A stretch of 64,000 nucleotides of DNA from SZUA-36 sp963774415 (GTDB lineage: Bacteria > Pseudomonadota > Gammaproteobacteria > Xanthomonadales > SZUA-36): assembly GCA_963774415.1 (NCBI GenBank), contig CAVZEU010000003.1, positions 1,054,001 through 1,118,000 of the forward strand, read 5' to 3'. Shown one piece after another: positions 27,617 through 36,619 of the stretch. The notes beneath the pieces are model-generated. The model did not search any database, was not told where the DNA came from, and saw only the letters and a list, made by a program, of their open reading frames with translations. The position numbers were made by a program, and so were the translations under genes. How positions within the stretch are numbered: the stretch's first letter is position 1; each line of letters starts with the position of its first letter.

Positions 27617-28434
27617 AACTGTGCGGATTCGAAGCGGGCCTCGAGCAACCCCTGTTCCTGATTGCCGGTCCCTGCGTGATCGAATCCGAGCAACTGGCGC
27701 TGTCGACCGCGGCGCAGTTGCGCGATATCACCCAGCGCCTGGGCATTAATTTCATTTACAAGTCGTCGTTTGACAAGGCCAACCGCTCCTCCCTGGGCAG
27801 CTTCCGCGGGCTCGGGATGGAGGAGGGCCTGCGGATACTGGAAAAGGTCAAACGGGAGGTCGGCGTGCCGGTGCTGACGGACGTGCACGAGGACACCGAC
27901 GTCGGCGCCGTGGCCGAAGTCGTCGACGTGTTGCAGACGGCCGCCTTTCTGTGCCGGCAGACGAATTACATCACGCGGGTCGCCGCCGCGGGCCGGCCGG
28001 TCAACATCAAGAAGGGCCAGTTCCTGTCGCCCTGGGACATGAAGAACGTCACCGACAAGGCCAGGAGCACGGGCAATGAGCAGATCATGGTCTGTGAGCG
28101 GGGCGCCAGTTTCGGCTACAACAACCTGGTCTCGGACATGCGCGCGCTGACGGTGTTGCGCGAGACCGGTTGCCCGGTCGTATTCGACGGCACGCACTCG
28201 GTGCAATTGCCCGGCGGGCAGGGCAGCCGTTCCGGCGGCCAGCGCGAATTCGTCCCGGTGCTGGCTCGCGCCGCGGTGGCCGTGGGGATCGCCGGACTGT
28301 TCATGGAAACGCACCCGGACCCCGACCAGGCGTTGAGCGACGGCCCGAACGTCTGGCCGCTGGGCCGCATGGAAGAACTGCTGGTCCCGCTGAAGCGGCT
28401 GGACGAAGTGACCAAGGCGTGCCAGTGGCCGTGA
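27613..28434 (+). CDS. kdsA: 3-deoxy-8-phosphooctulonate synthase (KDO-8P synthase)
   Basis: 273 residues. Condenses phosphoenolpyruvate with arabinose-5-phosphate to KDO-8-phosphate for lipid A-core synthesis. LFLIAGPCVIESE, YKSSFDKANRSS, PVLTDVHE, QTNYITRVAAAGRPVNIKKGQ and FDGTHSVQLPGG are all family hallmarks; CVIE and the absence of a metal-binding Cys variant suggest the metal-independent or classic form, not resolved here. GTG start at 27613 overlaps the pyrG stop by four bases, coupling translation. Confidence 0.96.
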   Translation: MKLCGFEAGLEQPLFLIAGPCVIESEQLALSTAAQLRDITQRLGINFIYKSSFDKANRSSLGSFRGLGMEEGLRILEKVKREVGVPVLTDVHEDTDVGAVAEVVDVLQTAAFLCRQTNYITRVAAAGRPVNIKKGQFLSPWDMKNVTDKARSTGNEQIMVCERGASFGYNNLVSDMRALTVLRETGCPVVFDGTHSVQLPGGQGSRSGGQREFVPVLARAAVAVGIAGLFMETHPDPDQALSDGPNVWPLGRMEELLVPLKRLDEVTKACQWP

Positions 28435-28488
28435 TCGCGCCCGGGCCGTACCGAAGAACGAGATACCGATGATCAAGAGCAACGATTC

Positions 28489-29772
28489 ATGACCCGCATC
28501 AAGTCCGTACACGCCCGTGAAATTCTCGATTCCCGCGGCAACCCGACGCTGGAAGCCGAAGTGACGCTGGCCTCCGGCGCATTCGGCCGCGCCGCCGTGC
28601 CGTCCGGCGCCTCGACCGGGACACGCGAAGCGATCGAGCTGCGTGATGGCGATCGTTCCAGGTACGCCGGCAAGGGTGTGCTCAAGGCGGTGGCCAACGT
28701 CAACGGTGAGATCGCCGCGGCTCTGCTGGATAAGGACGCTGCCAGCCAGAAGGGCATTGACGATTTGCTGGTCCGGCTTGACGGCACCGAGAATAAATCG
28801 AGACTGGGTGCAAACGCCTTGCTCGGCGTTTCGCTGGCGACGGCCCACGCGATGGCCGCGCACCAGCAGCAACCGCTGTTCGCCCGGCTCAGCGACGGCG
28901 CGCCGGTCGAACTGCCGGTGCCGACGATGAACATCCTCAACGGCGGGGCGCACGCCGACAACAGTGTCGACATACAGGAATTCATGATATTGCCGGTTGG
29001 TTTTTCTTCCTTCGCCGAGGCCCTGCGCTGCGGCGCCGAAGTTTTCCACGCGCTGAAGGGCGTACTGTCCGGCCAGGGGCTGTCGACCGCGGTTGGCGAC
29101 GAGGGCGGTTTCGCGCCCAACCTGCCGTCCAACGTGGCCGCGATCGAAGCAATCCTGGAGGCCATCGAGCAGGCCGGCTACGCGATTGGCAGCCAGGTTT
29201 ATCTCGGCATGGACGCCGCGGCTTCGGAGTTTTACCGTGACGGCCGCTATCACTTCGCTTCTGAAAACCGTTCGTTCACGTCCGCGGAGTTCGCACGCCA
29301 ACTGGAGAGCTGGATCGAACAGTACCCGATCATCTTCATGGAGGACGGCATGGCCGAGAACGACTGGGACGGCTGGGCCGAGCACACACGCCTGTCGGCG
29401 GGCAAATGCCAGTTGGTGGGTGACGACGTATTCGTCACCAACACCAAAATCCTGGCCAGGGGCATCGAGGCGGGGATCGCCAACGCCATCTTGATCAAGC
29501 TGAACCAGATCGGCACGCTGACGGAAACCCTCGAGGCCATCGACATGGCGGCCGCGGCGGGTTATGCGGCGGTCATATCCCACCGCTCCGGCGAAACCGC
29601 CGATACGACCATCGCCGATCTGGCCGTGGCGACCTCGGCGACGCAGATCAAGACCGGCTCCTTGTGCCGCTCAGACCGCGTCGCCAAGTACAACCAGTTG
29701 TTGCGGATCGAAGAAAGCCTCGGTGACGCTGCGCGTTACGCCGGCGCCGGCGCTTTCGGCAAGCTGCTGTGA
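28489..29772 (+). CDS. eno: enolase (phosphopyruvate hydratase)
   Basis: 427 residues. Interconverts 2-phosphoglycerate and phosphoenolpyruvate in glycolysis, supplying PEP also to KdsA. Hallmarks: REILDSRGNPTLEAEV, SGASTGTREAIELRDGD, GDEGGFAPNL, MEDGMAENDWDGW with the Mg-binding acid, and SHRSGETADTTIADLAV. ATG at 28489; 54-bp gap after kdsA. Confidence 0.97.
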   Translation: MTRIKSVHAREILDSRGNPTLEAEVTLASGAFGRAAVPSGASTGTREAIELRDGDRSRYAGKGVLKAVANVNGEIAAALLDKDAASQKGIDDLLVRLDGTENKSRLGANALLGVSLATAHAMAAHQQQPLFARLSDGAPVELPVPTMNILNGGAHADNSVDIQEFMILPVGFSSFAEALRCGAEVFHALKGVLSGQGLSTAVGDEGGFAPNLPSNVAAIEAILEAIEQAGYAIGSQVYLGMDAAASEFYRDGRYHFASENRSFTSAEFARQLESWIEQYPIIFMEDGMAENDWDGWAEHTRLSAGKCQLVGDDVFVTNTKILARGIEAGIANAILIKLNQIGTLTETLEAIDMAAAAGYAAVISHRSGETADTTIADLAVATSATQIKTGSLCRSDRVAKYNQLLRIEESLGDAARYAGAGAFGKLL

Positions 29773-29803
29773 AGGCGCGGCGCAAAGTTGGCCGCGAACC
29801 CTG

Positions 29804-30118
29804 ATGCGCACGGTCATCCTGCTGCTGCTGGTTATACTGATCCTGCTGCAATTCAAGTTGTGGTTCGGTGAAGGCGGCTTCAGGGACGTGGCGCGTTTGC
29901 AACAGCGTGTCGAAAGCCAGCGGCAGCAGAACGATGATCTGCTGCAGCGCAATGAGAAATTGCAGGCCGAGGTCGAAGACCTGCGTGAACGGCTGGACGC
30001 GGTGGAGGAACGGGCGCGTTACGAGTTGGGCCTGATCAAGCCCAGGGAAAAGTTTTACCAGGTGGTGCCTCCGCCGAAAGCGGCCGAAACCGACCCGGAA
30101 GCGCAGGACAAAGGGTGA
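29804..30118 (+). CDS. ftsB: cell division protein FtsB
   Basis: 104 residues from ATG 29804; longer in-frame starts run back into eno and are out of character. One N-terminal membrane helix (VILLLLVILILLQFKLWF), then a Gln/Glu/Leu-rich periplasmic coiled coil with RLQQRVESQRQQNDDLLQRN and ERARYELGLIKPREKFYQV, the FtsB signature. Bridges FtsQ and FtsL in the divisome. Stop overlaps ispD by four bases; the eno-ftsB-ispD-ispF order is standard. Confidence 0.92.
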   Translation: MRTVILLLLVILILLQFKLWFGEGGFRDVARLQQRVESQRQQNDDLLQRNEKLQAEVEDLRERLDAVEERARYELGLIKPREKFYQVVPPPKAAETDPEAQDKG

Positions 30119-30816
30119 ATACCATGAACGTACAGGTGTTGATTCCGGCTGCTGGCAAGGGCTCCCGTTTTGGCGGCTCCGTGGTCAAGCAGTACCTGCC
30201 GGTCGCGGGGCGACCGGTGTTGGCGCACGCCATCAAGGCGTTCCAGTTTCATCCCTTGCTCAATGGCATCACCGTCGTACTTGCGGAAAACGACCAGTGG
30301 TTCTCCTCCTCGCTGGGTTCACTGGCGGCCGTGGTGGAAACGGTAACCGGCGGTGAAACACGCGCCCGGTCCGTTTTGAACGGGTTGCGGCATATCAGCG
30401 AATTACACCCGGAAACGGATTGGGTGCTCGTCCACGACGCGGCTCGGCCGTGTTTGCCGCCGGACTGCCTTGACCGGCTGCTGGAGGAAGGTCTCGAGAG
30501 CGAATTCGGGGCCATCTTGGCCATGCCCGTGGCCGACACGCTGAAGCAGGCCGGCGCCGCACGGGAGATTGTCGAAACCGTGGACCGGTCCGACCTGTGG
30601 CAGGCGCAGACACCGCAACTGTTCCCGCTGCGGTTGTTGATGCAAGCACAGGCCGCGGCGCTCGATGCCGGTTTCGAAGTCACCGACGAGGCATCCGCCA
30701 TGGAATATTCCGGGATGAAGCCGAAGCTGGTCATGGGTTCGATCGCCAATATCAAGATTACACGCCCGGACGATTTGCAGACGGCGGCGGCGCTGCTGGC
30801 GACGGCCGCGGATTGA
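30115..30816 (+). CDS. ispD: 2-C-methyl-D-erythritol 4-phosphate cytidylyltransferase
   Basis: 233 residues. Couples CTP to methylerythritol phosphate in the non-mevalonate isoprenoid pathway, using the CTP that pyrG makes. IPAAGKGSRFGG at the N-terminus is the nucleotide-binding loop; VLVHDAARPCL, TVDRSDLWQAQTPQLF and VTDEASAMEYSG are conserved. GTG at 30115 overlaps the ftsB stop; an ATG at 30124 is the other candidate. Confidence 0.95.
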   Translation: MNTMNVQVLIPAAGKGSRFGGSVVKQYLPVAGRPVLAHAIKAFQFHPLLNGITVVLAENDQWFSSSLGSLAAVVETVTGGETRARSVLNGLRHISELHPETDWVLVHDAARPCLPPDCLDRLLEEGLESEFGAILAMPVADTLKQAGAAREIVETVDRSDLWQAQTPQLFPLRLLMQAQAAALDAGFEVTDEASAMEYSGMKPKLVMGSIANIKITRPDDLQTAAALLATAAD

Positions 30817-30825
30817 GCCCTGGCA

Positions 30826-31305
30826 GTGAGCACGCGAATCGGACAAGGTCTTGACGTGCACGCGTTTTGTCCGGGGGACCACGTCTTCCTGGGGGGCGTG
30901 AAGATCCCGTTCCGGCAGGGCCTGGCCGCGCACTCCGACGGAGACGTGGTCCTGCACGCGCTCTGTGATGCCCTGCTCGGGGCGGCCGCGCTCGGTGATA
31001 TCGGCCAGCGCTTCCCGCCTTCGGACCCGCAATGGGCCAATGCCGACAGCCGCGAGTTCCTGGCCAGCGTATTCACGCTGCTGCAGAATCACGGCTGGCG
31101 CGTAATCAACGCGGATATCACGATCGTTTGTGAGGAACCCAGGATCATGCCCCATGCCGGCCGAATGCGGGCAAACATTGCCGCCGACCTGGATCTGAAG
31201 GTCGAGAATGTCTCCATCAAGGCCACCACCACGGAAGGGCTGGGTTTCTTTGGCCGGGGCGAGGGCATCGGCGCGCTCGCCGTGGCCTTGATCGAAGCCT
31301 TGTAG
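30826..31305 (+). CDS. ispF: 2-C-methyl-D-erythritol 2,4-cyclodiphosphate synthase
   Basis: 159 residues. Cyclises CDP-methylerythritol phosphate two steps after IspD. The zinc site is GLDVHAF with HSDGDVVLHALCDALLGAA downstream, and ATTTEGLGFFGRGEGIGA closes the fold. The start is GTG at 30826, ten bases after ispD. Active as a trimer; usual neighbour of ispD. Confidence 0.95.
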   Translation: MSTRIGQGLDVHAFCPGDHVFLGGVKIPFRQGLAAHSDGDVVLHALCDALLGAAALGDIGQRFPPSDPQWANADSREFLASVFTLLQNHGWRVINADITIVCEEPRIMPHAGRMRANIAADLDLKVENVSIKATTTEGLGFFGRGEGIGALAVALIEAL

Positions 31306-31317
31306 CGACCAGCGGCA

Positions 31318-31752
31318 ATGGGTCATTTCCGTCTCAAGGGCACGTCCGGCAGCGTGGTCAACCGCACCTTCCCCTTTACGGACACGCTGGTTATCGGCGC
31401 CGCGCCGGAGTGTGACGTGCGCGTGGAGGAACCGGGCGTGGCGCCGCGCCAGGCGGAAATCCGCAGGGACGGGGACGGTTTGCTGCTGATCGACCTGGCC
31501 GGCAACGGCGCCACGGTGCTAAACGGTGAAAGCGTCCGGCAACAACCAATGGAAACGGGTGACGAGATCCGCATCGGACCCTGCCGCTGGTTGTTACAGG
31601 CGCCGGGATTGCGGCCGCAGCGTGTACTGACCCCGGCCGCGGCCGAGGCGGGGGGGATCGACCGGGTGCGTGTGCTCGTTTGGACGCTGGTGGTACTGGC
31701 GGGCGCGGCGGTGGCCGTGCTGTGGTTCAAACCGGAATGGGTTTTGGGTTAG
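31318..31752 (+). CDS. FHA domain protein with one C-terminal membrane segment
   Basis: 144 residues. Residues about 10-90 resemble a forkhead-associated phosphopeptide-binding domain (VIGAAPECDVRVEEPGVAPR, RDGDGLLLIDLAGNGATVLN). A single hydrophobic helix (VLVWTLVVLAGAAVAVLWF) near the C-terminus would anchor it with the FHA domain in the cytoplasm. The key FHA Arg/Ser positions are only partly matched, since APR replaces the usual SRxH. Twelve bp after ispF, so possibly the tail of that operon. Partner unknown. Confidence 0.6.
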   Translation: MGHFRLKGTSGSVVNRTFPFTDTLVIGAAPECDVRVEEPGVAPRQAEIRRDGDGLLLIDLAGNGATVLNGESVRQQPMETGDEIRIGPCRWLLQAPGLRPQRVLTPAAAEAGGIDRVRVLVWTLVVLAGAAVAVLWFKPEWVLG

Positions 31753-31830
31753 GGGGCGGAGTGCCGGCGAACCTGGCCCCGGCGCGACCGGCGGCTGTTT
31801 GCGACTAAGCGGATCCCGGCGCAGCGGCGC

Positions 31831-32352
31831 TCACGGTTTCTCCGTTCGGACGCGCCAGCGCGGCTGCCGCTCGTGGTCGATCAGCCCGTGCGCCGTCAGC
31901 CAGTCGAGCGCGTCTTCGGCATCGTTTTCGAACCAGGCCCGCGCGGAGCCCAGCCGGAACGTGTAGCCCCAGCGGTCCATGTCGCTGAACATGCGCTGCC
32001 TGTCATAGCCGCCGATGTGGTCGGCCAGCAGAACCTGCAGATAGCAGACGGCGTTTTCTTCGGCATAGTCACCCCCCGCGTCCGTATCCAGGCCGTGCCG
32101 CCGGTTCCGGTCCATGCAGATGTAATGGCAGGTTTCGTGCAGGACCGAGTGCAAGGGAGTATCCGCCCGCGCCAGGATTCGCCGGCCGATCAGGCCGGCC
32201 TCGGTCTCTCCCCAGTAACTGCCGGGAATGTCTTTTCCGGCTGCGACAATTTCGAGCCGCAGGCCATATTTCGACAGCAGCCCGGCCACGGCCTCTTGCG
32301 CGAAATCCCGCAGACGCGCCACCTCGCCGCCTTCGTCCCCGCTGGTTTCCAT
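31831..32352 (-). CDS. small HExxH metallopeptidase-like protein
   Basis: 173 residues from ATG 32352, chosen because GGAGA precedes it and longer starts overlap the neighbouring kinase gene. HSVLHETCHYIC gives an HExxH zinc motif (His72, Glu73, His76), and EENAVCYLQVLLAD about 25 residues on offers a third acidic ligand, as in gluzincins. There is no signal peptide, so it is probably cytoplasmic. I do not recognise the family. It is divergent from the NarL-type two-component pair on the plus strand. Confidence 0.55.
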   Translation of the reverse strand: METSGDEGGEVARLRDFAQEAVAGLLSKYGLRLEIVAAGKDIPGSYWGETEAGLIGRRILARADTPLHSVLHETCHYICMDRNRRHGLDTDAGGDYAEENAVCYLQVLLADHIGGYDRQRMFSDMDRWGYTFRLGSARAWFENDAEDALDWLTAHGLIDHERQPRWRVRTEKP

Positions 32353-32473
32353 CGGCTTCTCCACTATGACTTCCAGAGCATGGGAATCTGACCCGTCTGC
32401 GTTATTATGCGTATATGCTCCAGCGCCGCCAACCAGCCCGAATTTGGCACCAGTCGGTGGTGAGACGCTACGT

Positions 32474-33661
32474 ATGGATGCAAAAATCAATACGCGGGCT
32501 AATCGCATGCGCATAGCGCGGGCCAGGCACCGACCGATCGAACTGCTGCGTTACGCGGGCATGTTCCTGTGGTTCTGCGCCGCCATACCGCTGTTGCTGA
32601 TGCGGTTCATATTTCCGCAGCCGTTGGCGGCCACGCCTTATATCGCCTGGTTTTTATTCCATGGCCTGTTCGGCCTGATGTACTGGAACGTGCCGCAGTA
32701 TCTGCCGGACCGCACCACACTCCCTTACCGGATTTTGTACCTGGCGGTGCTGACGATCTGCGCGCTCGGCATCAGTGCGGTGTCGCAGTCCCCGCTGGGG
32801 GGAATACTGTTGTTGATTGTCGCGGTGCTGATCCCGTGGTTGCTGTCGCTCAAGCTGGCGGTCGCCTGGCTGATCGTTCAAAACGTGTTGCTCGCGTTCA
32901 TCATCAACCGGATACCCGAGGTCGGGGTTTCCGACGCCAGTCTCGAGGCCGGGCTGTTTTTCGGCATCTCCCTGTTTGCGTTCATGAGTTCGGTGGTCAC
33001 ACTGCGCCAGAACGCCGCCCGTAACGAACTCAGGAAGGTCAACTCCGAACTGCGCGCGACGCAGGCGTTGTTGGCGGAAAACACCCGTATCGCCGAACGT
33101 GTGCGCATCGCGCGTGAACTGCACGACCTCGTAGGCCATCACCTGACCGCGTTGACGCTCAACCTCGAGGTCGTGACCCACCTGGTGGAAGGCAAGGTCC
33201 TGGAACACGTGCAGCAGGCACATTCACTGGCGCGATTGCTGTTGGCGGACGTGCGCGAGGTCGTCAGTGAGATGCGCAAGGGCGAGACGGTCAACCTGGC
33301 CGACGCCCTGCACGAGCTGGTCGACGGGGTGCCCGCGCCGGAAATCCACCTCGATCTGCCCGCGGAGGAGGTGCTGACCGATCCGCAGCGGGCGCAGGTA
33401 TTGTTACGCTGCGTGCAGGAAATGATCACCAACAGCGTACGCCACGCGCGTGCCCGCAACCTGTGGATTCGGCTCTCGATCAACCGCGATGGGCTCGCCA
33501 TGAGCGCCCGGGATGACGGTATTGGCACCCGCAAGATCAAACTCGGCAACGGGCTCAAGGGCATGGCGGAGCGCTTGAAGCAACTCGGTGGTAAGCTGGA
33601 GCTGGAGTCGGAGCCCGGCGCCGGTTTCGGGCTGCACGCCTGGTTGCCGAACGAGGCGTAA
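32474..33661 (+). CDS. NarL-type sensor histidine kinase
   Basis: 395 residues from ATG 32474. An N-terminal region of five or six membrane helices (residues about 25-175) without a large periplasmic loop, then a HisKA_3 domain with phosphoacceptor His217 in VRIARELHDLVGHHLTAL, and a HATPase with N-box EMITNSVRHA and DDGIGTRKIKLGNGLKGMAE. It belongs to the DesK/LiaS-like class. Signal unknown; the membrane helices may sense lipid or envelope state. The response regulator follows by 54 bp. Confidence 0.85.
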   Translation: MDAKINTRANRMRIARARHRPIELLRYAGMFLWFCAAIPLLLMRFIFPQPLAATPYIAWFLFHGLFGLMYWNVPQYLPDRTTLPYRILYLAVLTICALGISAVSQSPLGGILLLIVAVLIPWLLSLKLAVAWLIVQNVLLAFIINRIPEVGVSDASLEAGLFFGISLFAFMSSVVTLRQNAARNELRKVNSELRATQALLAENTRIAERVRIARELHDLVGHHLTALTLNLEVVTHLVEGKVLEHVQQAHSLARLLLADVREVVSEMRKGETVNLADALHELVDGVPAPEIHLDLPAEEVLTDPQRAQVLLRCVQEMITNSVRHARARNLWIRLSINRDGLAMSARDDGIGTRKIKLGNGLKGMAERLKQLGGKLELESEPGAGFGLHAWLPNEA

Positions 33662-33715
33662 TTCCGCTGCCGCTTGCGGCGGCAATCCGAAAGTGTTGTT
33701 TTGGGAGAAACGGTA

Positions 33716-34357
33716 GTGATAAAGGTCATGCTGGTCGACGATCAGAACCTGGTGCGCAAAGGCGTACGCAGCCTGCTGGAATTGTCGGAGGAAATCGAAG
33801 TCATCGCCGAGGCAGCCGATGGCGCCGAGGCCATCCGCACGATACCTGGCGTCAATCCGGACGTGGTGCTGCTGGACATGCGCATGCCGGGCAAATCCGG
33901 CCTGGACGTGCTGCAGCACCTGTCCAGTGAGGGCTGCCTGCCGCCGACCATCATCCTGACGACCTTCGACGACGACGAACTGGTGCTGGCCGGGATCAAG
34001 GCCGGCGCCAAGGGCTACCTGCTCAAGGACGTCAGCCTGGAAGAATTGGTCAGCGCATTGAAAACCGTTGCCGCCGGCGGCTCGATGGTCAAGCCTGCGG
34101 TCAGCCAGCGTTTGCTGAAAGGCTTGCAAAACATGCATACCGATTTTTCCAGCCTCGATCGTCCGGATCCGCTGACCGGCCGCGAAACTGAAATACTGCG
34201 CCTGATGGCGGGCGGGTACAGCAACAAGGAGATTGCCAATTCGCTGGGGGTGGCGGAAGGCACGGTCAAAAACCATGTTTCCAACATACTTTCGAAAATG
34301 GGCGTGCGCGATCGCACGCGCGCGGTGCTCAAGGCCTTCGAACTGAAACTGCTTTGA
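33716..34357 (+). CDS. NarL/LuxR-type response regulator
   Basis: 213 residues. Receiver domain with phosphoacceptor Asp54 in VVLLDMRMPG and acidic pair VDDQ near residue 8; C-terminal GerE helix-turn-helix DPLTGRETEILRLMAGG with SNKEIANSLGVAEGTVKNHV. GTG at 33716 after GGGAG is preferred because earlier in-frame starts are out of place for the fold. Partner of the histidine kinase just upstream. Confidence 0.88.
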   Translation: MIKVMLVDDQNLVRKGVRSLLELSEEIEVIAEAADGAEAIRTIPGVNPDVVLLDMRMPGKSGLDVLQHLSSEGCLPPTIILTTFDDDELVLAGIKAGAKGYLLKDVSLEELVSALKTVAAGGSMVKPAVSQRLLKGLQNMHTDFSSLDRPDPLTGRETEILRLMAGGYSNKEIANSLGVAEGTVKNHVSNILSKMGVRDRTRAVLKAFELKLL

Positions 34358-34372
34358 ACGGGGCCGTTGGCT

Positions 34373-34543
34373 TTACCGTCCGTCCTGGTCCCCGCCCTTG
34401 TAGGTGTAACCCCGGTAGCCGATGACGACAAACAGGATTCCCACGGCGATGAAGGCGGGGTACGTCTTCAGGCCCAGCCAGACAAAGCCAAGCCCCGCGA
34501 GGAACAGCAACAGCGGTAGGATTTTGCCGGGCTTAGCCTGCAT
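34373..34543 (-). CDS. 56-residue two-helix membrane protein whose ATG lies in a repeat end
   Basis: Reads MQAKPGKILPLLLFLAGLGF, then VWLGLKTYPAFIAVGILFVV, then IGYRGYTYKGGDQDGR. Two hydrophobic segments separated by KTYP suggest a membrane hairpin. I do not recognise a family. Its ATG at 34543 is inside the terminal inverted repeat of repeat copy C (CATATTTCACC on the plus strand), so the insertion supplies the initiation codon and probably the first codons. A GGTG sits about 8 bases upstream. It runs convergent to the response regulator, so the gene below 100 residues is easy to miss. Confidence 0.6.
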   Translation of the reverse strand: MQAKPGKILPLLLFLAGLGFVWLGLKTYPAFIAVGILFVVIGYRGYTYKGGDQDGR

Positions 34544-34794
34544 ATTTCACCAGTCGGCACCGGTCCTTATTTTAAGCAAATGAATCTGCCCAATTAAATG
34601 AAATATTTTCGAACATACCTCAAGGTACACTTTGTCCCCGGACCGCTACTTTTCCCGGCCCTGGCTGGTCCAGATGCACCTGGACTTGAACTTCCTTTGA
34701 GCCATAGCTACGGCTATGACTCTCAGTCCAGCTCAGCGTCCAGTTGTATCTGTCCGGCGCCATCATCCGGGATACTGGTGAAATATGCAGGCTA
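34534..34794. repeat. 261-bp non-autonomous repeat, copy C (inverted relative to A)
   Basis: Perfect 20-bp terminal inverted repeats TAGCCTGCATATTTCACCAG. Same length as copy A and roughly 90% identical after reverse complementing. The folded core lies at 34682-34729. In the outer stem, G:C in copy A is A:T here (position 226/232 of copy A), a further compensatory change. The left end gives the ATG of the 56-residue gene; the right end CTAG is followed by a short minus-strand stretch without a recognisable gene. Confidence 0.88.
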
Positions 34795-34888
34795 GTCTGC
34801 ATCGCGCACGCCGGAGCCCCGGCCCTTGCCCGCGAACTGTCTCACGCGTAAAAACCCCCTTGCTTCGTCCGTGAGACGCCGGTTTGCT

Positions 34889-35149
34889 TCAGGAGACCTT
34901 CTCGAGGTCGTCGAACCGGCGTTTCAGATCTTCTTTGGGATTGGTGACGATGCGCTCCAGGGTTTCCACGCGGCCGCGGAGCTCGTGTTCGAGGGCATCG
35001 ATCTTCGCTTCAATTTCCGCGAGTTTGCTGGAAGTTTCCTCCGAATGCCGGTGCTTGCCGCGGCCATTGAATATGCTGGCCACGGTTCCGGCGATACAAA
35101 TCAACGCGATCGCTGTCCACATACCCATCGGCTTGCTCCTCTGGCCCAT
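34889..35149 (-). CDS. PspB-like small membrane protein
   Basis: 86 residues. One hydrophobic helix (MWTAIALICIAGTVASIF), then a charged segment with RVETLERIVTNPKEDLKRRFDDLEKV, which resembles the cytoplasmic tail of phage-shock protein PspB (LERIV-D motif). PspB helps sense inner-membrane damage with PspC. No pspA or pspC is next to it, so the family call is by similarity only. Start could be ATG 35149, 35128 or 35122. Confidence 0.55.
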   Translation of the reverse strand: MGQRSKPMGMWTAIALICIAGTVASIFNGRGKHRHSEETSSKLAEIEAKIDALEHELRGRVETLERIVTNPKEDLKRRFDDLEKVS

Positions 35150-35209
35150 CTGACTCGGTAACCAATATAGGTTTTAAAGCCGCATGCGGCCAGTGCAAAA
35201 AGTCATGCG

Positions 35210-36307
35210 CTATAGCCCGGGGAGCGGGTCGCCCGGGCGGTCGCTGCGGCGCAGACCCTCGGGCAGAACGTCTTTTTCCGCGCCCTCGGCATAGTCTTCG
35301 AACGGCACCGGCTCCATCAGGTAGCAAAGGCAATCCTGGTGTATGACCCGGCGGTCGAGGGTCAGCATGGAGGGCATGACCGCTCGCGTGGTTTCGATCA
35401 GGCCGCGGTCGAAACGGAAATAGTCATCCGTGACATCGGCGCCGTCCACGTTCGTCGCCAGCAGCGGTCTCGCCGTGTCCGCATGGATGTCGCCCCAGGA
35501 AACACCAGCCGGCAGTTCATGAAAATTGAAACTGTCGAGGTTGGACCGTAGCGCGATGTCGGTCGGAACGTTGCCAAAGCCGAACAGCACATCGTCGGGG
35601 ATACGCACCGTTGCGACCATGTGGTAGAGGTGCACCTCCTGCTCACTGACCGGTGTCCGGGGAATCTCGTTCAGATGCAGACACGTCTCCATGAAAACGA
35701 CGCTGTGGTCGATTCCGTGCGTGCGCTCGGCGCGCCCGCATTCCAGCGTGGTCGCGGGGCAGAAGTCGGCAAACGCCATCGACTGCGTGCCGGCCGGGAT
35801 GGTGAAGTACACCACCTTGGATGAAAAATACGAAGCCAGGCGCAGAAACTCCGGGCGTACGCGGTTGATCGCCGCGTAGTGCGGGTTCAGACCCGTGTTG
35901 TTGTGGATATCCATGCTCGCGATCGGGTTGAGGCTCCGCATCCGCTCCGTGACCTCACGGAACAATTTCCCCACTTCAGTGTCAGCATATTTGCCACCGG
36001 GCCAGCAGCGGTTGTAATCGAACTGATCGTCGAGGTGCCGTAAGCGGTGTTTTGCCGCCCGGGTGTTGCCAATAAACAGCGATAATGAACGCGGCAGGGA
36101 ATTGTACTCAAAATGGCTTTTCAACAGACGCCGGATGGCTTCCCAACCGGTGGTCTCATTGCCGTGCTGGAGGACTGAGATGAACAGGGGCCGGGGATCC
36201 CTGCCTTCGAGGTGGATCAGCGCGGGCCCGCCCAACACGTCGTGCAGTTCGTGCGCCGGTCGCTGCAGCAAGCCGGCCGGCAGGTGGTCATATTGCAGTA
36301 GCTTCAC
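35210..36307 (-). CDS. M14-family metallocarboxypeptidase-like (succinylglutamate desuccinylase/aspartoacylase type)
   Basis: 365 residues. Zinc ligands from FISVLQHGNETTG (His-x2-Glu) and SMDIHNNTGLNPHY (His), in the AstE/AspA-type order; TLECGR carries a likely catalytic Glu. Cytoplasmic, with no signal peptide. The reaction would remove a terminal amino acid or acyl group; the substrate cannot be assigned. Length (about 365) is within the family range. Confidence 0.72.
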   Translation of the reverse strand: MKLLQYDHLPAGLLQRPAHELHDVLGGPALIHLEGRDPRPLFISVLQHGNETTGWEAIRRLLKSHFEYNSLPRSLSLFIGNTRAAKHRLRHLDDQFDYNRCWPGGKYADTEVGKLFREVTERMRSLNPIASMDIHNNTGLNPHYAAINRVRPEFLRLASYFSSKVVYFTIPAGTQSMAFADFCPATTLECGRAERTHGIDHSVVFMETCLHLNEIPRTPVSEQEVHLYHMVATVRIPDDVLFGFGNVPTDIALRSNLDSFNFHELPAGVSWGDIHADTARPLLATNVDGADVTDDYFRFDRGLIETTRAVMPSMLTLDRRVIHQDCLCYLMEPVPFEDYAEGAEKDVLPEGLRRSDRPGDPLPGL

Positions 36308-36619
36308 GGCGTAATTACGAATCGGGTTCCGGTTGCGGCGTCGAAAGCGAGAACCATACAGATTATTGGGCGAAGAGGAAACAAGGGTTTGATTCAGGGT
36401 CTGATGACAGCATGCGAATTCCCGCCGACATTGGCGATTTTTCTACAGGACAGGGCGCAGCGAATGTGGTGTACTCGGTGCACACGCACCAAAGCGCAAC
36501 ACCGTCCTGCGGGAAATGGCCCTGCACTGAATACCCGAAAACGGAGCGCTGGCAGAAGCGGCCGGTTGCAGATTCAACAAGTTTATCAGGGAGTCCGCGA
36601 TTAATGAACGGAACAGGTC
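36308..36619. other. intergenic region before the ABC operon
   Basis: 312 bp between the divergent M14-type gene and the GldA-like gene. Expected to hold divergent promoters. I see no clear promoter, hairpin or repeat. Confidence 0.4.

Noticed and set aside
27430..29583. A long open frame of 717 codons antisense to kdsA and eno
   Set aside because: It overlaps two well-supported genes and arises from GC-rich third codon positions; translation shows no known motif.
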